DNA from: Dipylidium caninum
Lineage: Eukaryota; Platyhelminthes; Cestoda; Cyclophyllidea; Dipylidiidae
Length of the DNA: 64,000 nucleotides
Assembly (NCBI GenBank): GCA_017562135.1
Contig: QEYB01000654.1
Coordinates: forward strand, 310,001-374,000
Reading direction: 5' to 3'
The notes under the pieces were generated by a model that made no database searches, was not told where the DNA came from, and saw only the letters and a program-made list of their open reading frames with translations. Position 1 is the first letter of the stretch; the number at the start of each line of letters is the position of its first letter. Both the position numbers and the translations under genes were made by a program. Below, in pieces: positions 50,601-61,700 of this stretch.

Positions 50601-51761
50601 ACTCCCTTTGCCCGACATCACTGACCTTTTGTCTCATCCTGCCTTAGAACTTCAAGGCTACTTTATCTTTTGTCCGGTCTGAGGCCTGGGTTGAGGCGAC
50701 CGAAGTCCTTTTGAACGTGGAGCTGACGTAAACTACTAATTTTTTGTTTTTTGGTGCGTGCAGGAGGCTCATTGCAGCGGATTCAAGGAGGAGGCGACTT
50801 CACAGGTAATGTGGAAAAGGAAACTTCACCTTCCTTCGCACATATTTTCCTTTGCCATTGCATCGGATCGAGAGTATTTGTTCTTACCCACAGCGAACAC
50901 ACGGGAAACGGAGCACAGGTTACGGGTGTCGCAATTACGAGGAGAGGCACAACATCGAGGTGGACATGGACGGGGCGAAACACCGTAGACGTCAGCGTCG
51001 ATTCACGCCCACACCGCTGCCCGAGGACACCTCGTCGACTTCCATGAACTTTTCGGCTCCCACCTCGTCGTCCGCGTCTCTGTCGAAGGTGCCCCGCTTC
51101 CTCACTGTACGCTCGCCCAAGTGTGCTTGCAAGGCGAAGACTTCCCACTCCAACTCCATGTCCACCACGGCCAATTTGGCCACGTCTGCGCTGTGAGTGC
51201 CTCAGCGTCTGCCTCCGTCCGCCAATCACTTAATTTTAGCTAATGAGGCTCCATGGGATCGGGGACTCCACTCAAGTTACTTGAGTCCTGGCCAAGTAAT
51301 TTGGCCGCGCGATGCTCGCTTAACGTCGAGGCAAGCGCCTCGATGACAGCATTCCGACGAGTTGTTCAGCCACAATGCTTAAGAAGCCGCCCAGATCGTC
51401 CATTCTGCCTTGGGTTAAAAGTTTAGTTCTCTCACTCGCAATGTACTTTCTTTGTAGACTAAATGAGGAGGAGATTATGCGGGAGTTGGAGATAAGTGTG
51501 AAGAGCGAGTTGTCTAACGTGCTGGACGCCCTCGGCCACGTGGTGCTACCACCACCACCAGGCACGCCAATCTACGAAACGAATCAGCACCATCAACACG
51601 ATCGTCATCGTCACCAACACGACCGTCATCATCGTCACCACCACCACCGGCATCATCACCACCACCACCATCATCACTGCCACCGACATAACCGCTGCGA
51701 TCGCAGCCGAAGTCAGAACAGGACGAGGAAGCACCAGTCACAGCTCACCCCAACACCCTGA
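41649..51761 (+). CDS. Divergent alpha-tubulin-like protein with about 443-residue C-terminal extension
   Basis: Core exons: 41649-41874, 42782-43009, 43674-43918, 44008-44161, 45953-46159 and 46415-46660 (about 435 residues). Landmarks: IFVGQGGVQIADACWELF, GGGTGSG, VEPYNAVL, TNLVPYP, VDWCPTGFKVGI. The K40 loop is replaced by a Cys cluster, Glu254 is Asp (44068-44070) and Asp251 is Thr. One surplus C at 45989-45993 breaks the frame between FSP and NNQLV. Tail exons: 46741-46845, 46923-46979, 47167-47229, 47489-47566, 48055-48120, 48725-48808, 49055-49150, 50174-50227, 50315-50398, 50764-50805, 50894-51192 and 51458-51761. The first ten are all multiples of three in phase 0. The tail is rich in Cys, Arg, Ser and acidic residues and ends in a His-rich segment. 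No ATG in the first exon (GELVQIFVGQ). The tail could instead be a separate gene starting at ATG 46756; continuous phase and the 65-80 base gap favour one protein. Confidence 0.82.
44610..45225. repeat. Diverged tandem duplication in tubulin intron, about 345-base period
   Basis: Unit one (from about 44615) and unit two (from about 44965) share ordered words: TTGGCAT then CTGCCAACGA, TAATTTCT, AGGTGATAAT, and GGAATTTATTTA versus AGAATTTATTTA near the end. It lies in the intron between the exons ending at 44161 and starting at 45953. Confidence 0.5.
47255..47281. repeat. (CA)n microsatellite
   Basis: Perfect CA run just after the exon ending at 47229 of the plus-strand tubulin-like gene. Confidence 0.85.
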
Positions 51762-51949
51762 CCGCGCCACTTTGGTTACGTTCAGTTTGTACCCATAGCT
51801 TCTTTTGATTTGCCCCAAGGTTATGTGTTTTTCGATAACATGTATTCATTTACTTAGTTGCTTTTTGAAATACAGTGAGTCTGTTTTCCTCTCGACCCAA
51901 ACCTTTGCTCTCTTCCTCGCCTATTTGGATCGAAAACAAAAAATCATTC

Positions 51950-51967
51950 AATAAACTATTATTTATT
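51950..51967. terminator. Back-to-back polyadenylation signals of two converging genes
   Basis: Plus-strand AATAAA at 51950-51955, 189 bases after the tubulin-tail stop, and minus-strand AATAAA at 51967-51962, which overlaps the TAA stop of the OVCA2-type gene. Only six bases separate the two signals. Confidence 0.6.
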
Positions 51968-53033
51968 CGGTACTGGATGCGAATTGACTAATGAAATTAC
52001 GGAAAACTTCTTTGGCAGAAGCATTTGTAGGGATCAAGTGACCGCCGGGATGAACAAAAGTGGTTTGCGGAGAGGCGTAAACCGGCAACAGGTCTTCTGT
52101 CATTTCTGCATCGAAGGTAGAGATGAACAGTTTGGGATCGGTTCAACTTATCATGAGAGGGAATAAATAGAACAAACCGGCAGGGATGACTTTGTCTTCT
52201 TTGCCGTAGACAAGAAGTGTGGGCATTTCGATGGGCACCTTGTAGAGCGAGGAGTGCAGACTGGAGCGACTCCTGAAAGTAGCGACTAAGATGGCGAACT
52301 TCACAGTAGGTGCATTCCAATCTAAAAATGGAGAGAGATCAGTTGAAAAGTAGAAGCGGGGGAGCAAACCTTCTGGGTGTTGTTCCATGAGGAGCTGGAG
52401 CAGAGTGGCGAAAGCGGCACCCTGACTGAAAGCAAATATGCCATCGAAGGGACCCTGGGTTTTGAGTGCGTTCTTGACCACTTCAACGGACTCCTCAAAA
52501 CCCCGCAGAAAATCTGTGTATTCGTTTGCACTGAAAGAGTCATCAGGTCTTGAGAACCACCAGCCGCGGCCTTGGTCGGTGGTTCCATCGGGACAAGGAA
52601 TTTTCAGTGGAGAATCGATGAAGACTATTTAAAATAAGATGAATACAATAATAAAACTAGTCGTAAACCTACCAAAATCGCAACTATCTTTTAGAATTTT
52701 TCGAAAGGCACCGGATTTCTCACGGAACCCATTTCCTGTTTGTCTTAAAAAATAATTTTCTTTTAAAATAACACTTCCAATGAAAAAAGTCTTAAAAGCT
52801 AGATGAGTTTCAAAGCGCCATCACCGAGTTGTACATCATACTAATTAGAACAAATTATTTTTGATACCGCATTAATACGGTAAGGCTGTTTCTAGAAAGC
52901 CCCGTTTTTAAATACGTGAGCAGAACGCACTGGTAGCGGTACAAAAAATAACTGACGACTACCGGTATCCGTGTAGGCAAAGAATCTATAAAGGGTTAAT
53001 GAGATAGAATAAATGTCCAACCCTCAACGTCAT
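51963..53033 (-). CDS. OVCA2: OVCA2/FSH1-family serine hydrolase
   Basis: Six exons: 53033-53022, 52985-52963, 52743-52673, 52624-52370, 52321-52178 and 52105-51963, 215 residues (human OVCA2 is about 227). It is an alpha/beta-hydrolase esterase. The oxyanion region reads ILCLHGYRQTGNGFREKSGA, followed by GRGWWFS as in the family. The nucleophile Ser is in AFSQGAA, the acid Asp in GKEDKVIP and the His in HPGGHLIP. The first exon holds only four codons (M-T-L-R) and the second is 23 bases; both are needed to rebuild MTLRILCLHGYRQ. Introns are 36, 219, 48, 48 and 72 bases. The stop codon overlaps its own AATAAA and the gene converges with the tubulin-like gene. Confidence 0.92.
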
Positions 53034-54290
53034 TATCCCCTCACGGCCAAATGTGAATGTGGGTCAGAATAGGCTAACACGATTCGAAGTTTGTAACCTT
53101 TAATAGTCGTTTAAACATATTATTATTAAATGGAAAACTTTGAAGGAAATGCATTTTATAACCAAGTATTATTTACTGAAGTTTTACAAGCTGGTTAATA
53201 GTAGAAGGAACCTATTTTCCCGCGTGTAATTAAAGCAAGGTGGAGCCACATATATTGACTTAAATTCCGCCTGCCAGATTGCGACTACGACCCAGGCCGC
53301 GAGGTGACAAAGTCCCAATTTCCCAACAATACTTTGTAGCCTCGTTCAGTGCGCCTTAGCGACAGCCATACTCTCGGAAAACAGCAAATTCGCCACGGCC
53401 CGCGGCGAAATGCATTCTATATCCCACGCAACTCCAAAAACCACGGTCGGCCTGAGAAAAAATTGAGTGTGGAAGAAACCGTCACCAAACACAACAAACC
53501 CCAAAGCCTACTTCGTGACGCTACGCCACCCTGACAACTCTGGAAACACATGAAGTTCATAACGGTCTAGACAGAACCCCGCCGACTACAGCTAAGTGTG
53601 AGTGAAGCAATTCCACGGTGAGGATAGGAATGCCGAGCTCCGGCTCTACTTCAGCGTGGAAACATCGACTGGAATTCGCGAGACGTCAGATCAAAAGTAC
53701 GCCGTGAATACCCACCCACGGGAAATGTTATGACTCTAAGACTTAACAGTAACCCACTTAGTCGATCGACCTTCGAAGATGGCGGAAGAGAAATCTATTT
53801 GTAGTCCTGTCGGCTGCTTATTTAAATCAGCTAATGATCGCCTAATTATGGTGCCAAAAATGGGTAGATTGGGAGAGCACCATCAGAATGAAGAAATAAA
53901 GCTTCCTCGTTTTGAGCAGAGCAGTTAGCACCCTCTGCTGTAGAATCCGGAAAGGAAAGCCAACTGTTCCAGGGCCACGCCACCAAAAGTGAGTAAACAA
54001 AGCACATAATAAAGCATCACAATCGATGGATGGAATTAGATTGCCAGTTTACACCCGAGTACGTCTTTGTATAAAAAGCTCTGTTTTCTCTTTTCCTTCT
54101 CTTTCAAAAAAAGAGAAACAAACAAATCAGGACCAAATTATTTGATTATTCGTACAAATTTAGCATATAGGGATAAACAGACAACTCAAAACTACATCAA
54201 AGTTAGCCGGAAGATAACGCACATTTTGCATGGTTGGTACAACATCACGAATCACAATTTGTGACTTAAAACGACCCACTAATTGATTGT
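53034..54290. other. Intergenic, nothing recognised
   Basis: Short open frames only. It should include the promoter of the OVCA2-type gene and the 3' UTR of the V-ATPase gene. Confidence 0.4.
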
Positions 54291-57200
54291 CTACTTCACT
54301 TTCCCTGCCGCAGTCGATGGCGCCGTCGCCTTCTGGTTTTCTAACTGTTTCCCCAGGTATTCCCTGCAAAGCGTTGAAAAGAAAGTGCGTCCAGTATGTG
54401 TACAAAGGGCCGCGGGGTAGGTTAGAGGCCGAGGTGGCCGGCCGACTCACCAATTGTGCACCATGATCTTCTGCAGCGCCAGCAGCGCGTTGTAGCGCAC
54501 ACTGGGGTCCCCGTGCTGCAGCAGCGACATCACCACTTGCTTCCCGCCGAGCTGGTCGATAATTCTAGGGGTGGGGAGGGGGCGGGGTGAGGTGAGGGTG
54601 AGGGGAGGGAATGGGATGACTCACTGTTTGCCTCGCGGGTAGTGACGCACAAACTCGCCCACGTCGTGGGTGGCCACGGAGAGAATGACCGGCTCGGTTG
54701 AGTTCTCCATCAGGTACACGAGCATCCTACAAAGGCGCAAGTAGCAGTCGGTGCTCCGCATCGACGAGCGAAAAAGGCCCTTGGTCGAGCGACTTAGCCC
54801 GACGGTCTCCTCTATAGGCTTAGGAAGGGTTTGGAGATCCTGAATATTATTTTCTCGAACGCCAATTGGTCTACTTTTGTTGGCAAAATGGACGACAGAA
54901 TCTAACTGGTCGCCGAGACCACCCATTGGCCAACCTAAGCGGTTTCGGCCTGCTTGCACTGAGTACGAGTGACGTCGAACAACAAGTTATTCGTTAATAA
55001 CAGCCCTCATATTCCACTTCAACTCTATTTCCAAACAACGACAGTCCATTGAGGCGAATTTGTGGCACATCGTCCCAAAAAGGAGGACTTTCGCACTATC
55101 GCACTAACCAGTTGCTTTAGGCGCAGTTAAGGCTACCCTGACGGCTACTAATAACTATAATTTGCCCAAAATTGTCAAATAACAACGATTGTACCGTCCT
55201 ATCAGTAATCCAGTGGCGTTTGAAACTAACCTCTCCGTGGTACATGCGGCATCGACTTACTTACTTTAGCAACTCATAGTTTTTTTCGGTAAATTTGACT
55301 GCGTTTTCACGCCAAAACTTCTCCGACTTGTGCACCGGCGACCATTCGAGGCGGCCGGAGGTCAACTCCGTGGTGTACTCCTCCAGACTACTCACGTCCT
55401 GAACACTCGCTCTCAGTGTCTCCTAGAAAAGGCATCAGGGTCCGAGGGAAAAGAACTAACTCCAACCGCGCACAGGCGGGCTTTTTTTGTTGTTGTATGG
55501 CGAAAGCTTCATGTTCTATGTGGAAACATTTACACATTAGACTTAATAAACAGAGTAAGGTTAATGATCAGGTCCTTAGTCGACATCATGGGTTCAGCGT
55601 ATAACTAAGTAATTGAAATTCCTAGTTTCTCAAAATAGATACGGCCAAGCACCCAGGTAAACGCATATAAATCGCGTCCCAAGGAAAAGAACATGACCGC
55701 ACAGAGGGGAAGAGCCAGGGATACACAAATGCTTTAGTCTTGAAGGGTGCTTCAGTAAAATACTCAACGAGGTATCTTGCCTCGAAGTTCGGGCAGGCAC
55801 TATTAACAATTTCATGCTGCTTTACGTTTACTAGTAGTAGAAAAGAGAATAAAATTCAGTTCCGGTGAAGGGTTATTTGGTAAATGGATATAAAAAGATA
55901 CTTTTACCAGATGTTCCATTTGGAGCGGAAAGCGCAACGCAAAAGTGCGTAAAAACAGGCGTAAAAAAATAATGATCTGATTAATATCAACAGGAAAAGA
56001 AAGAGACCACGAAAAAAGAGATGAAAAAAATAGTAGGACACAAAGGGAATCATTTTAAACAGATACTGCTTGGACAGCGCTAGAATATACCTTTCAAAAA
56101 CAAGGTTACAAGGAGAATCTATTTAATTAGTGTTATTTTCCATCGTAATAATAGCGTTTAGAGATGAGGCGCGCGGTTTTGAAATAGAAAAAAAACATAG
56201 ATAGATTTACAGAAGAGGAATATGAAAGTAGGTTAAACAAGATACAGGTACGAACCTGCAAAAACTTGAGATCATCAGTCATCTCAGGATCATGGCTCAA
56301 ATCCTTCTGCGCGAGTAGTTCCAAGCGCTTCAGCACCTTACTCTGCACCATTCTTAGTGAGCATTCTCGAATCACCACCGGATCGTCGAGCTTCTCCAGT
56401 AAAGACTGAAATGCATATTCAAATTATGTGACATGGACACGTTATCCTTCCACGATAACCTAAATACTTACTCGCAGGAAGCCCATACAAATACGCAGAA
56501 CCTTTTCCCTTTCAGCGTCACAAAAGACGTCAGAGATAACACGCAGGAGGGTGGGATCCCTTGCAGGAGAGAAATAAGGATTACTTCAGTATACGACTTA
56601 CTTCACCATGTTTTGCACCAAATCGGCATTAAAACTCAGACACCAAAGACAGAAAATAAGCTGGTAATGAAGCTCACAATTGGTTTGCTTGTTTGATAAC
56701 ACCTGGATAAGACTAAAATATGAACATTTTCGGAAAACGGGAGGAAGGAACATACACATCCACACCTTGTTTGGCTACAAAAGCACTGCGATAGTTGCGA
56801 ACACGAAGAAGCATTTGTAAGTCACGAGCTACTGTCTGCAGGTACTCGTTATTCTGAATGAATGTTAACAAAAATATGTACAGACTAACGGGAATTTGAA
56901 GGTGTTCAAGAAGCCAATCATAAAAGAAGTTTAACGATTTTTCTTCCATTTGTTCGGTAGACCAACAAGCAAGCTTAGTGATTATTTTGGAGATCTTAAG
57001 GACCTGAGGATTTTAAAATGATCCAAACCTGGTACACGCAAATAAGGTCTGTCCGTTGGAGGAAATTGAAAAAATGATTCCACGAATATTCAATTCTTTC
57101 GAGTCAAAATAGTTTCGAAACAATATAACACGTGATTTCTCTTCCTATTATAAAAGATGATGTGAATGAACCTGTACTTTGAGGGTGTCGTCTAACATAG

Positions 57201-57577
57201 AAAGTAGATACTGTAAAGTCTGCTCCTTAGATATGCGATTTAAAATAGTGGTAAATAGTTGTGCAACTTCGCCTTTGAATTCTTCTATTACACGGGCTCT
57301 TGATTCTGGGGTAGTGGCATTATCAAGATGCGATATGAAGTCAAACTGTCTCTGATTAATTATTTGTCCCCTGGAAGTAATACATGTAAGGTGAATTTAC
57401 TGAAGATAAGATTGCCAGTAATTCGTGCAAGGCGGATTTCAGCAACCTTCGCCTCCAAATTTGTCATTCCCATACGGTCATGAAGAACTAAGTGAATGAA
57501 GAATTACAACTAGCAGAATTACCCCCATATTCGAGGTCTTGGATAGTGGAATTCACAAAGCTGCTTGTCTGGGCCAT
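54291..57577 (-). CDS. ATP6V1H: V-type proton ATPase subunit H
   Basis: Thirteen exons: 57577-57523, 57487-57401, 57370-57178, 57144-57038, 57003-56890, 56853-56756, 56712-56602, 56559-56472, 56405-56256, 55422-55265, 54726-54625, 54564-54451 and 54363-54291. Corrected for two missing bases they give 483 residues, the length of the human protein. Subunit H couples and regulates the V1 and V0 sectors of the proton pump. Conserved segments: [110 protein letters not shown]. Frame breaks by one missing base lie near 57421-57432 and 57070-57105. The first seven introns are 30-43 bases, later ones up to 833. Confidence 0.93.
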
Positions 57578-58734
57578 AACGCGAAAGGCGTAGACGCCGG
57601 ACACACAGGAGATGATGTGCATGGTACAAAATCCTATTTCCGTTTTTTTACAAATCGTTGTAACTAAGAGTTTCGTATTAATACAATATATTTGATACAT
57701 GTTTGCTTAATTTTTTAACGCTAAATTTAAAATTCAAAGACTTTTTTGACAATTGATATATGTGTTACTTGATGGTGTTTTGGTTAATTACCTAATGCAT
57801 TCCTCCGTTGATAAATTTTCTCAGAATTGTTCCTGTAGTTATTGATGTTAAAAGTGTGTAAAAGTTCCATCTCAACTCTCCTCGGCGGGCTTAATGTCGT
57901 ACGTCGCCAATGAAGCTTGGTATAATGCGAGACAAAGCGAATATCAGAATAAATGGTACACTCTTATTGACTTAAAAATTCTGGCGACTATTTTTACTTA
58001 TATTACTCACCACCTGTGGAAGGTGGGACGGTTTTAAGGACTTCAAACGCGCTTATCATAAGTAGTAAAAATAGACGGTACACTTTTCTGCGGCAGCTCC
58101 ATCCTCTCTACTTTCTTATCAGGGAGTGACTTTTGTTGTGTTCGCGATGGGTTGTTCGAAATGAGGAAGGCAAAATGATGAGATTTCTATGCACGATCTT
58201 GTAAGTATTTTTTATCTGGCCAGACCTCCATTTTTGGCTCCTGGTGCGTTTGAACTTCTCGGCAAATTCGACCAGTCTTGCACGATCTGTCCGCCAAATC
58301 CCCACAATGAAACGCGAGTTGCCCATGTGCTTCCCGTATAGCTACAAGCGACCACTTTTTGACCTCCTTTTCGACCTCTACCACAAACCCTCACATTTAA
58401 GGCTATTTGCTAATAGTTCCAAATCGTTTGCTCTCCTATCTTTCGCTTTGGTCCATGATCGGACGTTCTATGAGATTGTTGGAAGGAGGAAGATTAACGA
58501 AGTTGGACTGAATCACTTGCAATTCTTGTGATTAACTAAAGGCAGGCCAGTGTCCACCACTGTGTAGCAATCAGTCATTTGCTGAAACGTAAAGACAGTA
58601 GAGCCATCGCATTATCGGTCTTCCACAAAGGTAAAAAGCAGTCGTAAAAAGGAAACCACTAAAGTCGTGAGGTGTTTGTGTGTGTGTGTGTGTTTGTGTG
58701 TGTGAAGGAGTTTGGTTTTAGCCAAAACTCATGT
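57578..58734. other. Intergenic, nothing recognised
   Basis: AT-rich, short open frames only. Contains a GT run at about 58676-58703. Confidence 0.4.
58676..58703. repeat. (GT)n microsatellite
   Basis: GT run with two single-base interruptions, just downstream of the minus-strand coiled-coil gene. Confidence 0.8.
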
Positions 58735-61700
58735 TTACATCTTGGAACACTTGAATTTTCGCCCATTTATATTAATAATCATGGGCTGACCGAGGTCCAG
58801 GGCTTGCGGTTGATTGCCCACGAAACTCAGGGTAAAAGTGGAGGGCAGTTGATTTGATGAAGTGACGGGTATGTTCAAACTCGTTCCCCGGCAATTGGAA
58901 CTAACGCGTTCACTGCGACACGAGACGACCGGGGTGGAGGACAGAGGCTTCCCCACACTGGCGCGGTCATTTGTCAGCACCTCCGGTGCAGACGAGGCGA
59001 TTCTGACGCATCGTAGCACCTCCCTCTCCATCGCCTCCTCGGTCTTCATCTCCTCCAGCATCTCCATCACCTTCCTGCACATGGGTGAAGGCATTTCCGC
59101 GTCATTGTCGCAGCCACTCTCGGCCGAGTCCTCATGCGGCGACGGGAGAGGGCAGAGTGAGCCTCTCCCGTTCACCTGTGACGACGTTTTCTCCGATCGT
59201 GCCACCTCCACAATGGAGGGGATGGTGTCAATCAAACTCCTCATGCCCGAACGAATGTCCGCCAACTCGGAGGCGAGTTCCTGCAGTTGTGTGGCACTCG
59301 ACTCACGCGACAGTCGTCCCACCACCTCCTTCTGCTTCTCCACCAGCGAGTGCATCTCCTGTCGAAGCTCCTGAATGCTCTGTCTCACCTCCTTGTACTT
59401 GGTGTCGTCTCCACTCAATGAGGCGGGCGGTCCGTTTGTCGCAATTTGGTTTATGCTCTCTCTAATTTCATTCAGAGCCTCTCTCACATAGGGATCTGCC
59501 GTCGAGGTCGGCGGCGGTTCTGCCGGCATTTTCGGCGCCGATACCGGCGATTCCACCGCCTCCTGACTCATCTGACTCCGACATTTACGAAGTGAACTTC
59601 TTGAACTGCCCCTGGGAGACGTGGATATCTCGATATTCCGTTTACTGCTGGACTTGCTACTGCGGATATCGTCGTTGACGGACTTCTTGGACCCTTTCAG
59701 GACAAACATGTTGACATTGGGTCGCCTGAGCTCGGATTTTCGTCCCTCAATTGAGATTAGACTCTCCTTAATGTCCTTCAAGATCTCCATCATACGTGAT
59801 TCGGCGGCATTTTTCTGACTCGTCCGACTCGTCTCCATACACCGAATGCTGGCGCGGATGTCGCCGAGGAGGGAGGCCACCTTCGGGTTCAACATGCTCC
59901 CCGTCATTGTGGATTTCACCTCCAGACGACTGACCGAGAGGCGCATTTCGTTGAGTTTCTCAAACAATTGTTGATTTTTCAGCGCCGATCTCTCATTGCT
60001 GGTCACTTCAATCGAGTGGATGCTCTGTTTGACAGCGGTGAGCAACTGCATCACCTCCTGCCTCGCCTTCTCCTGGGCGACCTGGTTTCTCTCCTCCGCC
60101 CGTTCAATGGTCGCGCGGATCTCCTCCAATGCCTTCAACACCTCCGGCTGCGGTGGCATCGCCACCTGCTCTTGGTGGACGGTGCTGAGCTTCCGGATGC
60201 TGTCGCGCACCTCCGTCAACATGCACAGCACCTCCGGACTCGGACTGCTCACATCCCTCCTCTCCATCGCCTGTATACTCTGCTGCAGTTCACTCAGCGT
60301 CTTCCGCAATTCCGCACTGTCCACATTCTCCTGCGAGGGGCCTCGACTCTCGCCGACTCTCGACTTGGGTAGCGAGTGAACACCGCAGGAGGAGACCTCC
60401 TCGGCGGCTTTACTCTCTCCCCGCTGTCCACGAGTTTGTTTCGCGTCGGCGGGTTGCAGGTCCGCGCGAAGGAGTTTTTCGTCCTTGGAGCTGGCCGTCC
60501 TCGCCAGCGACAATTGCCTCGACGCCGCCTCGCTCGCAGAACGCACTGGTGCCTCGGATTCCCGAGATTTGGCGTCATGGTGACATGCTGAAGCGTGGAA
60601 ACTGTCAGTCGCCTCGTGGAGCAAACTCTTCAGGTCGGAATCCACCTTGCGTTGGATGTTCTCCTGCTTCGATTCAATGCTACGCATACTTTGGCGCACC
60701 TCTTTCAACACCTCCAAAATCTCCGCGTCCGTGGATCTGCCCGACGGTCTGTCACGGTCCGGCGCCTGCGCGGTGGACGCGCAACTCGGCGCTGGGGTTG
60801 AGGCCTCCCTGATCCCCGCCTCGAGTCTCTCCTCCCGCCAGGAGGGCTGAGGGGAAACGGGTCGTCCTGACGGTCTGTCAAACTCCCACGTCCTGAGGCA
60901 GGCGGCGCAACTCGGTGGTGGACTCGGGGCGCTGTTGAACTCCACTTCACACCTTGCCAGCCTCGAAGAGGGCGCTGGCGAATTCCGACTCGGTACTCGG
61001 CAAAATGAGGGCTCTTGGAAGGTGCTTCCCGACCTCCTCAGGACAATTTCCGTGCCTTGCGGCAATTCCACGGCCTCAGGACGCGTGTAGACAATCTCTC
61101 GACTGTAGGTGTCGTGGGAGTGGCGCTCGCCGGGTCGCGAGGCTGCCTGCATCTCCGCACAAAACGACATGAGCCGCGAGCACAACTCGACGGGATCCAC
61201 GGGACGAGACTCGCACTTGGGTCGGAGGAAACTCGGCGAGAAGGAGCGCAGAGAACGAAAGATCCTCGACAGCCTCGATGACCTTCGCCCGCCACTCTCC
61301 GCGTACGGTGGAATGCAGCGATCTCTCGCGAGTCCTGCCGCGCGCTCCTCGGTCAGCGAATATTGCGACCTTTTCGACAGTCTGTCGTCCACGCAGCCGA
61401 TGTAATCACAAAGGCCGCTCGAGCAGTCGGAGTAACGCGGATCGGCGAGCACTTTGGTGGAGGGGAAGAACTCCGAGGCGGTGGAGGCAATCGCACGCGG
61501 CCTCGGGCAACTTGCCTCACCCGAGAAAGACCGCCTCAGTTCACTGTTGGAATCCCTTAAAAGGCCTGAGTTTGTTCCTGGCGGGTGGATTTTGAAGCTA
61601 CTTTCCGCCGATCTCTCCACGAAGCGCGACTCCACGGCAGAAGAAGGCGGACCGCCCGACTGGCCCCGGAGAAAGGGTTGAGGGCTCCGCGCAGCTTCGC

